This document shows, piece by piece, positions 38,101 to 52,072 of a stretch of DNA of 64,000 bases. Position numbers and translations under genes: made by a program. The notes below the pieces were generated by a model, which ran no database searches, had not been told where the DNA came from, and saw only the letters and a program-made list of their open reading frames with translations. This DNA is from Puffinus mauretanicus. Lineage: Eukaryota > Chordata > Aves > Procellariiformes > Procellariidae. Where the stretch lies: assembly GCA_023333565.1 (NCBI GenBank), contig JAJKFH010004158.1, positions 1,116,001 to 1,180,000 on the forward strand, written 5' to 3'. How positions within the stretch are numbered: the stretch's first letter is position 1; the number at the start of each line of letters is the position of its first letter.

Positions 38101-41100
38101 AGCATGAAAGCCCCCAGTATGGCTGGGGAGAAGAACATATAGTATAATTCTTGACAAATTGAATAGCTCTTTGAAGCCTGCCATTCCCTGCTTACACATC
38201 CTTTCAGTACTAGTCTTTCTGCTCCATCCTGGATTTTAACAGTAATTAACACCCCTTCTCAAAGGCTATGGATATTGATTCTAGATCAGTCTTCTATTCC
38301 CAAATAGCCCCATAATCTCCATTTACTTTCCTAAATTAAAAATGGCATGCTTTTCTCAGAGTTGCTATGTTTTCATTATTTCCAGTGAAAATTGCGAGTG
38401 CCCAGCTTCTCTAGACTCTGGCTGTACAGTGTGAAAGGCCTGGCTTGTGCAACTCTGAAAAGGCTACAAAAAGAAGCCCACGTCAGAGACAAAAGTAGTC
38501 CTTTGTTCAGTCCACCAGATCACACAGCTTCATGTTACCAAGTCTCCTCTCGCTGCGAGAGAGATTATACTGGTGTTTTCCAGTTCCAGATTGTCAAGTT
38601 GTAAGAAACTTGAAGCAGCTCCTGGACCACAAGCAATCAATAACGGTCCATTCACCTTCAACGTGGCCAGCAGGGAAGCGAGAAAAGCAGAGCAGGTATC
38701 CTGCATCACTGCGAGGCGCTGCCAACAACTGCTCCCTTCGAGAAAATGAACTCTGAACACCAACAAACATCCTGTATTTATTTCTTACACCAAAGGCTAG
38801 CAAATTAATGAAAGGATGAAACTTCCCCCGCTTTTTTTGTTTTAGAGCATAGGTAACAGATGCTCCTTGGTATTTCCTGTGTTGTCTCAATTAGTGGCCC
38901 AGAAATCCCGGGTTTTAGATTCAGGCTGAATTCCCCCTCTACTAGACTTGCAATCTGGCACACAGCAGGCACCAAAGAAAATGACTAGTGTGGATAGGTA
39001 TGCAGCAGAGATCGGAAGCATGGATACGGTATACCTGTCCATTCAAGCAATGTGTGTTTTCAATATCCAGGCATTCAAGTCTCCCATTCATCACGTTCAG
39101 TGCAAGACAGAATACTTGCTTTTACCTGCAACCTATTCAGTGTACAGAGAATCTATATCCACATCCATCACATTCAGTGAAATAGAGTCTATCTGCAAAT
39201 GTTAAGCTTCAATTTTCCTGCAGTGATCTGAATTACAATATGCTGCAGGTGAACATGCTAAATTTCTGAATTGGTAGACATGAAAAAAGTTCTGCCAGAG
39301 TCATTAATAAGTGTGGCTAATGTGGAAAAAGACTCATGTCAAAATGTAGCTATGCACCATTAAGGTGCTGGAAAAAGCTCGTTTTCAACAAGCACATATA
39401 ATACTTATGGCAGATGTCAGTGTGTGTAATAGAGATAAAGATGGAGCATCTGCATTTATTACTATAACACGTAAAATGCCAGTATCCACAGTGTAATCTA
39501 CCCAGGCAATGCTGCTTCTAAACCTTCTAAGGCAACATGGTACACTTTCAAATTCATTTATCATGTCTGTGTTGAACTCTTTTTTTCCCCACTGACAACC
39601 TATCAGCGATGCCAAGTACCAATGATGAAAACCTGTTTTTGGAGGAAAAGTCTATATAAAGTATAAAACAGTGAACGCCTATCAGACTCTTGAAATATTG
39701 TTATTGTTTTCAGGCACTGCTGGTCACTGCTGTGCCACACGAAAAAGAAGGAGGGCTTCAAGTGAAGTGTATTGTCAGTGCACCCTTGCCACAAGTTATG
39801 CAAATACAAATCAGGAAACGAGAAAAATGGAACTCCACATAAAGACTAATTCAATTCACAAGTCATGATAATGCCCATAAGCCATCTGGATATGTGAATA
39901 TCTTTTAACTGCAACCTTGAAGAAAGAGATTTTGTTTTCTGGAAATGAAGAGAATTAATGGTTGAATGCTGATTAGTTAGGTAAGAGCACCTTGGTCCCA
40001 CAGCAACGTACAGGTTTGTTTTCTTTTTAATCTCTCCTGCTATACTGTTGGGAAATAAGAGTATCTACTAGCTTCAATGTTTGAAATTAGCTTTCAGATG
40101 GAAGTAAAAACTCCTAACATATAGAGCATTATAAACAAATGAATCTACAAAGATGAGAATCAAAATAATCTTTGGATAATGGGTAGAGGGTTAACAGAGA
40201 CCTCCAGGGAAAAAAAATCCCATCCTTGCTGCCATAACCACAGCACATGTGCTATTCTTGAACAAAGGTCAGAGAAAGGGTAGTAATTGAATAAGAAATT
40301 GGAAAAGTCTCTTTTATGGCCAAAAAAACCCCAAACCCCCAAACAAACAAACACAGCCCAAACTCAAAAATGAGTAACAAAAGAGAGGATTTCAATCTGC
40401 TTACCCCAGAATCCTTCCCAGCCAGGTCCCCCACAAAGGCTGTATCACCTTTTCCTACACCAGAGATTTCTGCTGGAGCCATGTTGCTCCATACCCTTGA
40501 CTCCTGAATAAATCTTGATGGCCTTCAGGAGGGGTGGCACAGATGCACTTCATTCTGCTGATTATTCCCAGCTGAGAAGTTGCTAATCATTCAGAGATGG
40601 GAACTGGCTCTGTCCCACTGACAGGCTCCATTCACTCTCAGTGCATGAAGTTAAAAAATATAGCTTTATTCTGCCTTGGTTCCAGGCCAGAAGCTAGTTG
40701 GTTAAATAAAACATACTATCTATTACAGCAAAACTATCTCATGCAAGACATTAGATGCTTCTCAAACTGCTAGAGACAGAAAAAAAAAAATTCGTAACAG
40801 TCCTTTTCCATGATGGCTTGAGAATTTGATAAGTTCAAGTCTACTGATCCTGCGGAAAAGTACAGACACACCCAACTTTTACTGGGCTTAGCTTGAGAAC
40901 CCTCTTAACCATGAAATAATGAAACTAAGACAGAACAGTACTGAAATTGTATCAAATGGAGTGTGGAATTAGTATTATATAAAAGCAATTTTCTTGTAAT
41001 AACAAATCTTACTTATTTTTATGGGACTCTAAATAATTTCTTCCTAGACTTTCTATATGGCTTTTCAGCACTGCATAAATGAATATCAAACAGCTATTTA

Positions 41101-41502
41101 AGGTCTTTCCCATTCCTTCTCTAGTTGCCTCTTGGCAACTAGACTTTTTAATAGGAAAATATTTGATATTTATATCTGATACGGCATTTCTGTGATACGA
41201 AAATAACTGAAAGCCATCCGTCTAACAAGAGAATGGTGTGTGAAAACCCACATGTTCCTAAAACAACCTCTTTTAGACTTTCATATAAGTTTTTCTCATT
41301 AAGTTTTTATGTTTGGAAAAGGCATTATTAAATATTGTGTTTTAGTCCACAAGCTACCCAATAAGAACATCCTTTTTATATTTTCTGAACCCCCACGGGT
41401 GCCACTTTATTTAGTGTTTCTGTTAACCAAGATGTTCTTCATACTTGCGTGGTCTAAATAAGTCACTTTCATATTTTTTTCATTCATTACTAAGGCTGCT
41501 GC

Positions 41503-41523
41503 TTTTTTTTTTTTTTTTTTTTT
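41503..41523. repeat. Poly(T) run, 21 bp
   Basis: Twenty-one T residues lie between GCTGCTGC and AAATATGCAG. A retroposon on the minus strand could end here, but none is recognised. Confidence 0.9.
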
Positions 41524-43394
41524 AAATATGCAGCTGTCACAGGCTAGCATTAAAACATCACGTGGAAACCAGCAGTAGAAATGGATCACTTAATATCTGC
41601 TTCAGCAAACACTATGCAGACAATATTTCTCATGGTCCCCTGGAATCCTTGGCAAGTCCCATTTGTTTGTTAGTGGTTTATTATTACAAAGCTGACATTT
41701 CTGTCGTGAGGAACAAAAGATTTCTATCCTTCAAAGAAAAAAGAAGGGAACATCCTTTTGCGTTGGGTCTTCAAACTGAAGATGGAGGATTTCAAGTTCT
41801 TCTCCAATTCATAACTATGCAATTTTTAATTTGTACTTCTGAGATCACATGTTTGGGCATGCGACTTATGCTGTCTGTCCACTGCGCTCATCTGCTGGGT
41901 CTGCTTTTTTGTTCAGTGGTGCTGTATTTCACTAAATGTTTCTTCAGTCTCTGTGGAAATTCGATATTTATTTTAGTACACTGGATGCTACAACTTGACA
42001 GATTCATGCTTCTATGTTTTTATTCTTCAAAAACAGTTAAGGTTTCCATCTAGTGTTTGTTGAAGACACTCTGTGTCATGACTGACAAATCTAAAACTGC
42101 AGGTAGCCCTAAGAAATTTGGGCATTTTCCATGAAAAAAGTTTTGCTACCTCTTCCCTCCCCCTTTGGTCCCCTCCACCTCACCCCTTCCCCTCCTCCTT
42201 CTGACCTTAAGTGATTCCTCTCAGCCACTACCATACCACTATGTACCCAAACTGGTGGCATTATTGTTTTTATGTACTCCACAATTTACTGTTTTATGCT
42301 ACTCTCTGAATGCACTGTAACATTTTCAACCTTTCATTATCTTCCGTGTCGAAGAAGAGTCTTGTAAAGAAAATTGCTGAACTCATTTAAAGCAGGAAAA
42401 GAAGGTTTTCTGTTCACTAGCAGAACGTTATATTCTTCCATAGGCTTCACTACTTAACCTGACATTTTCATCAATATTAGTACTGTAGTGATGCCTTTCC
42501 TTTTGGTATTTCTGCATCCATTGCTGCATCCTCTCTCTTACATTATTTCCTCTTCCCGTTCTTCACTGAAAATGTGACATCTTCTAACTCGTTTCTTCCC
42601 CTGCCTTTTGATCAAATACCTCAGTGGATAACACAGAGAGGTATGTCCTTAATGTTCATATAGTCTCCTTTCCTCCATCGCTTCCCTAGGTTTCCATCTG
42701 AACTCTACCACAGAAGCTGAATTTTTACTTAAGTATATACTACTTCTTCATTCCTGCATTTAGTTGTCTGTTTTTCCCTCTCCTTTCTTCAGACTGCCTT
42801 CTTATTTTAATACATAAAACCCAAGGACTTCATCCAGATTTCTCTACCTACCCAACACACATTATCTTGATTTCTGGTTCCCATTCACTGGGCTGTTTGA
42901 CTTTTTGCACCCATTGCACAAGAGAGCTCTGCCCCTCATTTACACTCAGCTGCAGTCAAAGTTGGGAGGTGCTCTTTATGTCCTCAAATGAACGGCTTTT
43001 CTTCCACCACTGGCAGACAGCCATCTGTTTCCTAAAAAATCCCTCCCCGCTGCAACCATAGCCACCAACAGTGTTCAGTCACTTTGGCTTCCTTAGTTCA
43101 ATTTCACCTGCCGACTCAAAAGAGAAAGCAAGTGGTGAAGAACACAACTGAGAAAACACCATTCATAAAATCATTACTCCCGAAGGACCGGTGGAGTTTA
43201 TGTCAAACTGTGAGAGTGCATGAGTATTTCTTGAAAGTCAGTAGGTGTGAGAGAGAATTAAAATATTTATTTGAGCGACTAAGACAAGTAAACCTCAGAG
43301 GCTTAATATCCAGATTCAACAACTTAAAATGTCACCTAAATTTCACTACAAAATTTTGCATTACCACTTTGTTGGTTTTTTTTTTAACTACCAT

Positions 43395-43410
43395 CCTTCC
43401 TTCCTTCCTT
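43395..43410. repeat. (CCTT)4 microsatellite
   Basis: Four CCTT units (CCTTCCTTCCTTCCTT) occur in a T-rich setting. It is a short simple repeat. Confidence 0.85.
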
Positions 43411-46400
43411 CAAGTATTCATGGCATATGTAAAACATGTTACAATCACATCCTTATTCTTTATTCTATTTAGAAGAGATACAAATCTAAACAAACATTAT
43501 TATGTAGATATTAAAATACAAATTATTGGATCAGAGATGAAAATCTGAAGAAGAAAGATCCTACTTGCATGAGAAAGCAAATAAATGCTGGTTCCTTATA
43601 AGACAGAAGGAAATTCCATGCTTTTCTGCAATAAAAAACAACACTTAATGATCCAGCGCATAAATATAATTTGTACCATGAATAACTGCATACATGCTTT
43701 GAAAAATTCGTAGTCGTTTGAAATTTTTCTTCACAAGTATTACTCTGTAGAGATGTGAATGTAATTTGAATTTTAGGTTCAAGGAGGATGTTAGGGCACA
43801 TTAATTGCAAAAACACCTGTACCTTACTTAACACATAGTAAAATAGTACAAATGCAGAAAAATCCAATGCTTTACAAAATCTTTAAGCAGAGTATCTACT
43901 TAATTTCTAGGGTGGAAATTAATAAAAAGGAGAAGCTTGAAAACTAAAGAGAAGGTCACATCATAGGATATAGCGGCATAATTGGTGTGAAGACAGTGTG
44001 CCGTGTTTGAACGTTAAAAGTGTGAAAACATTTATCTCTTCTTAGATGTCAAACAGCTTTTAAAAATTATGCACAATTAGACCTAATAAACATCACACTT
44101 CTTTTTCAAGCTACTGCACTTTGACTGTAGGCTACACACATCCTAATGCTAGAAGTGTTGGAGAGACATTTTATAATGCCAGTGCATGCAGAGACAAAAT
44201 CATTATGAACTAACATCTCTGAAAGTTACAGGTAGTTGGAAAATACTCCTAACTATATATGCCGTATTAATAAATTACTTTAATCTGAAATACAGAAAGA
44301 TAGTCATCCCTGAAAAGAATTCTTCTTTTATTTACCTATTGGTGCACTGTACTCTACTATGTATACAGAGTTTATATTGGACCTCTGATAGATATTCACA
44401 CTCTTAACTGAAACTATGGTTGGTGGTATGTTCATCTCTAGTTAGAGCAGTTTTTTTACTAGACACTCACTCTGTTTTATTCACGAGGTACTAATACATC
44501 AGATTTCTACTACAGACAGCACTCAACTCCTGCAAGGAAACTTTTCTTTCTCTCTCTTCATTTCTGAAGAACATTTGGCGAGGTAGAATTAGACCCCGCC
44601 CCCCCAAATCATTCCTATTCACTTAAAATTGTTAACAGAGCAAAGAGCGTGTTTGGTGTCAATGTTTAAAATCAATTCACTCTCCTTCGTTGTTTAAGAT
44701 TTTTTTTGAGATCAATATTTAATGCTATATCAGGGACTCGAAGAAACCAAACAAAAAACCCTACTGAATGCGTTTAGCAGAAGTACTCCTCTGTGTGCAA
44801 CAAGCGAAGAAGCAGATGGTGAACAGGTAAGTCCAGCTCTTTAATTCACATTTCAAGGAGCAAGTGTGATTCACATGAGGTTGTGATCTGACCCCTTTTG
44901 TAGCTTATTCAGTTCAAAGAATACTATAAAAAGCAGCCAAGGTGTGGGACTTTTGAGGAGACACCACGGAAATGGAAAGATTAAGATAAAACTCCTGATA
45001 GTAACAACTGAAGTTGATACCTGTGGAGGTTTGTCTGAGTGAGCTACTGCATCATGCCAGTGCGTGTGGATGCTCCAGTGAACTGGATTCACGTGGACAG
45101 ACCTTCTGGGGACAAGCACAACTATCGTGCACTTGCTGCTTTCTGTCCGATTAAGGAGAGGGTTGTATAAACAATATTTATAAATGACAATTTGTACAAC
45201 GTTCCAAGTCAGCAAAGAGTTATTAAAATGTAGGTGAATTCATCTTGATCAGTGAGAAAAATAACACACCTTGTTTTTAAAAGACCACAGCGTAGCAGCG
45301 CATGGTACTGATTTGGTTAATACCAAATACTCATAATACTTCAAGAGATGAAGTTTAATGCTTCTTTGTAAGAAATATTTAAGCATTATTTTTTTCTGCC
45401 AAAAATGATTTCACACTTTCAAACAGGTGACAAAATAAGAACCACATTGCCAATTTACTGAAGTTGTGAATTTTGTTTTCTACCAAAGCAGAGATAGGGC
45501 CCTAAATCACAGGTACATTGTAAAAATAAAGCGCTGTAGATCTAGAAAAACAACAAAAACTGAAGTCATCAAGTTTTCCTGTGAAACCACAGAAGTACAA
45601 ACACCCACCGTGTCTTTGATTTTACTGAACATTTGGGTTTTGAACTTTGCCAGGCAAAGCATTTCTGGAAAATATCATAATCAAAAATTCAGAAATTTTC
45701 CACCGGAAATTTTATTTTCAAAAATGGAGTACTAACGCTAAAGAATTAAGCTCAGTTGACACAGGATATTGTCATTAAAATCACCTAGCTATTTTCAATT
45801 CAGGAATTTGACAAAATGTCTCAGAGACAAAGTCCCCAGCTTTACAAAGCCAAGTATATGCAACATTTACTTGGCTGTGTACAGCCAAGAGCGTACTAGT
45901 GGAAAGCACGTACAGTACTTGTTTTGTGATTAAGTTAGGATTGTAGAAAGATGAAAAAAAGTCACTGCATACCTTTCAAAATTTGATTTGAACACCTTAC
46001 ACTATCCAGCTGGGGCTGAGAGGACTCAAGGCGTTGCGGTGGGAATAGCCACACCCTCTCCCCTCCTTCACATTCCTCCAGGTATCAGAGACCCAGAAAA
46101 GGCAAGAAGCTGTGACAGCGAGCCAGCTGATACACAATCAAGCAGGTCACACGTGTTATTGAGGCATAAAGTTAGGAGACACAGGCTGCTCTGATCATAA
46201 GGATAACAGCCAATTTGGCAGGTGTCCATTTATGCTGGAGATAATGTCTGTGGCATGGGAAAGAAGAGTGGTATCTGAGGAACCCATTTTTCTTCCTGAA
46301 ACAGAAAGTATGGAGAACATCTGTGAGCCTCCAAAGACCACTTTGTCGGAGAACTCACTATATGCAAGGAAGCTGGTACATAGCAAAATGGAATGAATGT

Positions 46401-48681
46401 ATGTACAGCATATAGGGTCCTAACTGCAGTTGCTATGGCTTAGACTAACTTTGTAAAGTAAAGCTACCTCATTCTGAGAAGACGACTATTATTGAGCAAC
46501 ATGCTACCTATATACATTTGCTTTGTAGTTTATGTTCTACTTCGGAAGAAGCTATTAGCATTGGTTTACTATGGAAGGAAAATGAGTGTATATCAAAAAA
46601 GTACATCAGTCCAAATCTTTATTTTAATATCCAGGTTTCAGCCAACACTACTGTTACAAGACAATAGAAAACTAGATGTGCATTCTGGGTGTGGACATGC
46701 AAACAGCATAGCAAATGATCTCAGATTGCTTCAGATTGTTATACCTGGGTCTGCCACGAGAAGTAGCTTTTGAACTAGAAAATGTGCAACCATGGGAGCG
46801 TATATTTTATATTCTTTGGAGGCTCATTAGCACATTTCAACAATCTGCCTGGGAAAATAAGGCTTGCTACAGAGAGTAACAGTCAAGCCAAGAATGGGAG
46901 ATACTTCCACAATTCTGGCTTGCAAAACAGACAGGAACGAACCATGTCATTCACATGCATGCCCAAACCTGTTTGTTCCCAGAGCTGAGACAGCAGCACT
47001 GCTCATAAACAGCTGTGAGCAGGGTAATGACATTCAAACGCTGAGCAGGTTAGATTTCTTTACAAAGCAGAGGAAATATTTACTGTATAATACATACTGC
47101 CTTCAGGTCTTAGGGTATCGCAGCCTCAGTGAAGCAGTGATCCTGTGAAAAACCATTATAGAGGGTATGTTTTATGAAATTTATGTTCATACACAGAGCT
47201 GATGAATGAACAACCAAATTTATGGCAGTGCATCCAATTCATAGAAGATAGACTCTCTTTCAGAAATTCTCAAAGGACTCTGTTGGGAAAATGGCAATTT
47301 CTGATTCACTCAATCATTCCACTCTGAAACATTTAATAATAACCAAGAAGCTTTATGTTTTAATAGAGAGGGTTCTTTAAACAGAGGATGATAGGAAATT
47401 AAAGTCCTGCAACATTTCATAAGACTTAGTGACTAACAAGCCAGGATAGCGTAATTGGGCATGCTTCTTCACTGCTCAAAAAATATTCTCATGTTTTATC
47501 CTAAAGGGGAGAAATGCAGAAAAGAAAACTTTTGTCTGTGCTTTACAGTAAGATTGCAAGAATGTATTCTGAACCCTGATACTCGTGCTCTAGCCTTCTA
47601 CTCATGCTACAGTCCCAGAGAGGGTAGAAGTCCACACATGGGAAGATCTCCTTGACTACAATATATGCAAGTCATGAGGTTGTCACATATATAGCATCTA
47701 CCTCTTTAAGCAAGGAGTTGCACCATGTGATTACATAAACCACATTTTGGAAATTTAGTCCCCATTATGGCAGAACTTGGCCATATCTGCCAAATAAGAT
47801 AAAAGATTGCTTTTGAAAAGACTTTTTTTCCATTTCAGTGAAGCAAGAAAGCAGAAATGACTGGATTTCCCCACAGCTTAGGTAAAACTTGAGTTGTATT
47901 TTGTTGAGTCGAAGATAGGTGGTGCAGAGTTTCCTTTCTTTCAGAGACTCAGGTGGGACCCTGTTGAGCTCCATTCCTTGCCCACGAGCCATGTTCAGAG
48001 ACAAGTCCATCATGCTGTACGCTTGAACCAATTACTTTGGAGGCAGCAAAACAGAGGGGGTCTCATCAACCAAGTTAAGTCAAGGTATCACCCATCAGGG
48101 AGCCTTCCTAAAATTCTTTTTATGCAAAATTCTTTCGCATAAGCATATATGTACACTTTGCAAAAAAGTCCCGCATCATGCCTTTTACTGAACATGCTCG
48201 GTCGTCTGAGTAACTCGAGGTTGGCATGGTTTTGTTGTCTTGACCATATAGAAGATTATTTGTTATGTTTTAATCTAGGAAGACATGCAATTATAAAATT
48301 AACACAGGCAAAATGTTTTTTTGATATCAGTTCATGCCTTTGATGACTTTAGACAGCTAAGTAGATTACAAAAGCATCTGCTCAGCTACTCAACGGGTGT
48401 CTCCTCCATAAAGGATCTCATGATTGGATCTCAAAGAAAATGTGTGGGTAGTCTTCAAGGAAAAGAGTCCCAAGTGATATCCGTTCAATTAGAAAGGATC
48501 TGACACTGCAGCTAAATTCCTTTGTAATGCTATCTGATGTAGGTGACATGAGGCGCATATAATTTCAGGGCCATCCCCATTCAACTGCAGCGTAAGGCCT
48601 ATTTGTGGAACACATCTCATTTGCCCTCTACCCCAAAAATACCACAGGAGGGCATGTCATAGGGTAGGAACTGAAATATTT

Positions 48682-49234
48682 TGTAGTATCTGTGCTTGGC
48701 AGAGTTGAAAAAGTAGTGAGACTAAGATAATCATACCCAGTCATAAGTCATACGTAGTCTGCAACACCCTGAAGAAACGTGATGACTATGACCCAGTCTG
48801 AAAATAGGTAACACACATCTGAAGAGGCCGGAATGGATCAGCACTCAGAAAGCAACAACCCTCTGGACACGCTGGAACAGACTAGTTCTGACCTATGAAA
48901 AGAGGACGTAATCCTTTGACGAGACTGGTCCCGATGCGTAGAAAAAGTGTATATAAACACCAGTGATGCACAGTGGAGGCTGGGAAAGAAAGGTGACACC
49001 CACTGGCTTTCCTTGTCAAAGAGCTCTCATGCTGAGCCAGCTCGACCTTGGGGATGAAGAGCCGTCAGGGTTTGCAGCCAGTAGAGCCAACAATACCGTA
49101 TCAGATGTATGGTACCGTACAGCTAAGGCTTGACTAATATGTTTGATTAATGCTTGATTTTTAGTTGTTAAGTGATAAATGGCATAGTAGTTTAGCATAA
49201 ATAAATGCTTCTTTGTGGTTCCTGAAATTTGCCA
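48682..49234 (+). mobile_element. Candidate old solo LTR
   Basis: A 553-bp stretch begins TGTAGTATCTGTGC and ends GAAATTTGCCA. It has a TATA-like GTATATAAAC at about 48947-48956 and an AATAAA at about 49199-49204, roughly 250 bp downstream, the order expected of an LTR. The motif AAATATT occurs on both sides (48674-48680 and 49235-49241), but on the left one extra T separates it from TG, so it is not a clean duplication. No internal retroviral sequence is visible. I do not recognise the family; the borders and the call itself are tentative. Confidence 0.35.
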
Positions 49235-51456
49235 AAATATTCCCATCGCAGTGGTCCCGAATTTCCTAATCAAAATAGCTGCTACACTTCCTAAATCACC
49301 CATATCTGAGCCACCCGTTTGCATACTAGCTCCAACAAATTACAAAACTTGTATTGGATTATTTCCAAAGTTGAGCCCAATGTACCGTTTCAGAAATCCC
49401 AAATTCCTTGTTGCTGTAAAGAAATGAAAAGCAATTCATTTACTTTGGAGACAGGCAGGATCAGCTAACTATCTCTGGCAAACATGCTTGAATGTTGGAT
49501 ACAGACTCTATCTACAAACCTACTATCTCACCCAGGCAATCAGACAAACACATCCTCCAAGAACACAAACATACCTGCTAGTCTGGATTGTACTAAAGGA
49601 CAAGCTTTCCAACTCTTGTATTCTCTTAGAGCAACTATGTGCACAGATAAAGACTATGGATCAATGCCCACGGGATCTCATGAGTGCAAAGAATCCCTTT
49701 CATGTGGTAAGATCACAAAACTGAAGCAAGCACAGAAAAGCTTTCTATTTAATGCATGAATTAAACACCCAAGACACAGAGGTCATTACTGCAGATGGCT
49801 ATGATTTCCAACTGCACAACACAGAAGCAGCAGTCAACCTAGCTGCTTAAGCAAAAGTTCACTGCTATCTGCGATAAGGAGCGTAAACACTTCTTTTCTC
49901 AAGAGGCTGGAAGCAACCCAGGGGACAGCAAGGCAAAGCAAGCTGTGTCACAAAGACATGGTTAGGTCTACAGAATGCTAGGCTGTGCAGAAGCATATAG
50001 AAAAAGAGTCTATGGAAAGAACAGCTGTAAACACAAAGAAACACAACAATATGCAAAAGGCAGCTAAAACCGAGATCTTGTACTGAAAACACGAACGTTA
50101 CTTTTCCATGCAGGTGGCATTGCATTTCTCTCAGTACTGGAATGCCATCCCCAGAGGTAGTGGGATGACAGCCCCCCAAGTGTGGGGTGTGTGTCTCTTT
50201 TTCTAGCAATGCAACACATTAAGGGTGTAAAAAACAAACGAGAAAAAACTGAGACAAACTACACCGGCTCGTGTCCCATCTTTCCAAGCGAAGACTAAGT
50301 GGTGCAGTTGGTTGACTACAGGGAAGCAAGATGTTATGCAGCACATGTTCTTTGATAATGCCCTACTTTAGAACCAGAGAGCAGGTTGATTATGTTTTGA
50401 AAGCTACATGATCAAAGGAATTCAGAAAAAGCCTTTTGAATCATTTTAGTAGATGCTTCTATCAAACTGTATTAGGCCAAATCCTCCCTTTCAGTTTGAA
50501 CAGTTTGAGCCATAGCATCAGTCTTCTGCTCTTTAAACCTATTCATAAGCAAAAAATAAAATCCTTCCCCAAAGAAATGACCACACTAACCCATTATCTT
50601 GTGAAACCAAGTGCAATCAAAGAGCTTCATTTACTTTATGTAAATGTTCTCTCCCTTTCCCAGGCCTAATGTTTTCTTATTCTCTGGTGTGTCACCTCAT
50701 ATCTAACCTAGATGCTAAGATCGTCTGGGTGGAGACTCTGGGTAAAAAAGTCACTACTGACTAAAAAAAATTCAGCACCTCAGTAACTTAAGATACTTTT
50801 GAAGTAAATACCCTGGTTCCTCCTTCTCTGTTTACAACACATAAGAAAAAGTGTGCATGCAATATATCCAAATATTTCCGTATTAATTGCAATCTATTTT
50901 CTGTCAATAAAAAGTTTACAATTCTTTATGATATAAAATCAAGACTGATTTTCAGTAGCCTAAGATGTTTAAAGCAGACACGCATATAATATGGTACTAG
51001 TAAATACATAATTCCTTAATGCTTACAGCATTTCCTCTGTTTACTGTTAATAAACCAGCCGTAGAAGTCAGAATCGTTTCCTCCAAACAGCACCACTCAG
51101 TCTGCCATTGTTTCCAATTACGTTTCTGATTCAAAGACCGGTAGCAGAGCGCCAGCAAATGACAGCTGCTCCGTTGTCAACGAGTCCTACGGTACAAAAC
51201 CACAAGTCATGCCATAAAGGGGTTAAAGTGTGTGATGGCAATGACAGGATTTTTGGGGGGGATATTAAAGCTGTCTGAAGCCTTGGCGGTTTCTTGCCGA
51301 AGTGTAACGCATTCCCATGTTTTGTTCTGTGGCTGGTTACGACAGTGTGAGGTATTTACTTGTATGGCCATTCTTGCTTCCACTCCGCTTCTCTCCTGAA
51401 AACTACAGTATAGTATTGGCAAAAATAAAGGGTGGTGACATTTTGTGGACCAAGGT
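49235..51456. other. Unique AT-rich noncoding DNA
   Basis: No gene or known repeat is visible. Open frames at 49484-49759 and 49865-50209 (minus) are anonymous and unsupported by any motif. Confidence 0.6.
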
Positions 51457-51996
51457 CTCCTCCTCGCAGCCCAGAGGGCCAACCGTATCCTGGGCTGCAT
51501 CAAAAGAAGCGTGGCCAGCAGGTCGAGGGAGGTGATTCTGCCCCTCTACTCTGCCCTGGTGAGACCCCACCTGCAGTACCGCGTCCAGCGCTGGAGCCCT
51601 CAGCACAGGAAACACATAGACCTGTTGGAGCGGGTTCAGAGGAGGGCCACAAAAATTATCAGGGGGATGGAATGCCTCTCCTACGAGGAAAGGCTGAGAG
51701 AGTTGGGGTTATTCAGCCTGGAGAAGAGAAGGCTTCGGGGAGACCTTACTGAGGCCTTTCAGTACTTAAAGGGGGCTTATAAGAAAGATGGCGGCAAACT
51801 TTTTAGCAGGGCCTGTTGCGATAGGACTAGGAGGAACAGTTTTAAACTAAAAGAGGGTAGATTTAGACTAGATATAAGGAAGAAATTTTTTACAATGAGG
51901 GTGGTGAAACACTGGCACAGGTTGCCCGGAGAGGTGGTAGATGCCCCATCCCTGGGAACATTCAAGGTCAGGTTGGACGGGGCTCTGAGCACCTGA
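51457..51996 (+). pseudogene. CR1 ORF2 C-terminal fragment (reverse transcriptase polyprotein end)
   Basis: This 179-codon open stretch ends at TGA 51994-51996. Numbered from a chance GTG at 51445, the visible CR1 motifs are [20 protein letters not shown] at residues 9-28, [12 protein letters not shown] at 32-43, VQRRATK at 64-70, [13 protein letters not shown] at 89-101 and [14 protein letters not shown] further on. The endonuclease and catalytic RT core are lost by 5' truncation. The upstream GTG lies outside CR1 homology, so no real start exists. Compared with the other copy, QFWAPHY reads QRWSPQH, showing divergence or a subfamily difference. Confidence 0.93.
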
Positions 51997-52011
51997 TCTA
52001 GTTGAAGATGT

Positions 52012-52028
52012 CCCTGCCCATGGCAGGG
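52012..52028 (+). other. CR1 3' UTR hairpin
   Basis: CCCTGCC (52012-52018) and GGCAGGG (52022-52028) form a perfect 7-bp stem around CAT. In CR1 elements the 3' UTR hairpin together with the terminal octamer repeat is thought to guide recognition of the RNA by the element's reverse transcriptase. Here it lies about 45 bp before the terminal octamers. Confidence 0.75.
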
Positions 52029-52072
52029 GGGTTGGACTAGATGACCTTTAAAGGTCTCTTCCAACCCAAACT

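Larger units (their letters stand above)
35131..48681. other. Unique noncoding DNA with pyrimidine-rich block
   Basis: No recognisable exon, RNA gene or clear transposon. The two longest anonymous open frames of the window outside CR1 lie here (41562-42053, 163 codons from a GTG; 43084-43548, 154 codons). Both look like by-products of T-rich DNA. The interval 42130-43080 is strongly C+T-biased on the plus strand. Simple repeats are a T run at 41503 and (CCTT)4 at 43395. Confidence 0.6.

Noticed and set aside
41562..42053. 163-codon open frame on the plus strand
   Set aside because: It starts at GTG, the first internal ATG comes late, the hydrophobic C-terminal half simply reflects T-rich DNA, and no family motif is present.
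43084..43548. 154-codon open frame on the plus strand
   Set aside because: There is no recognisable domain, it lies in low-complexity T-rich DNA including a CCTT microsatellite, and no splice or promoter context supports it.
51207..51752. Open frames overlapping the CR1 in other frames or on the other strand
   Set aside because: These are shadows of CR1 sequence; only the ORF2 frame ending at 51996 matches the family.
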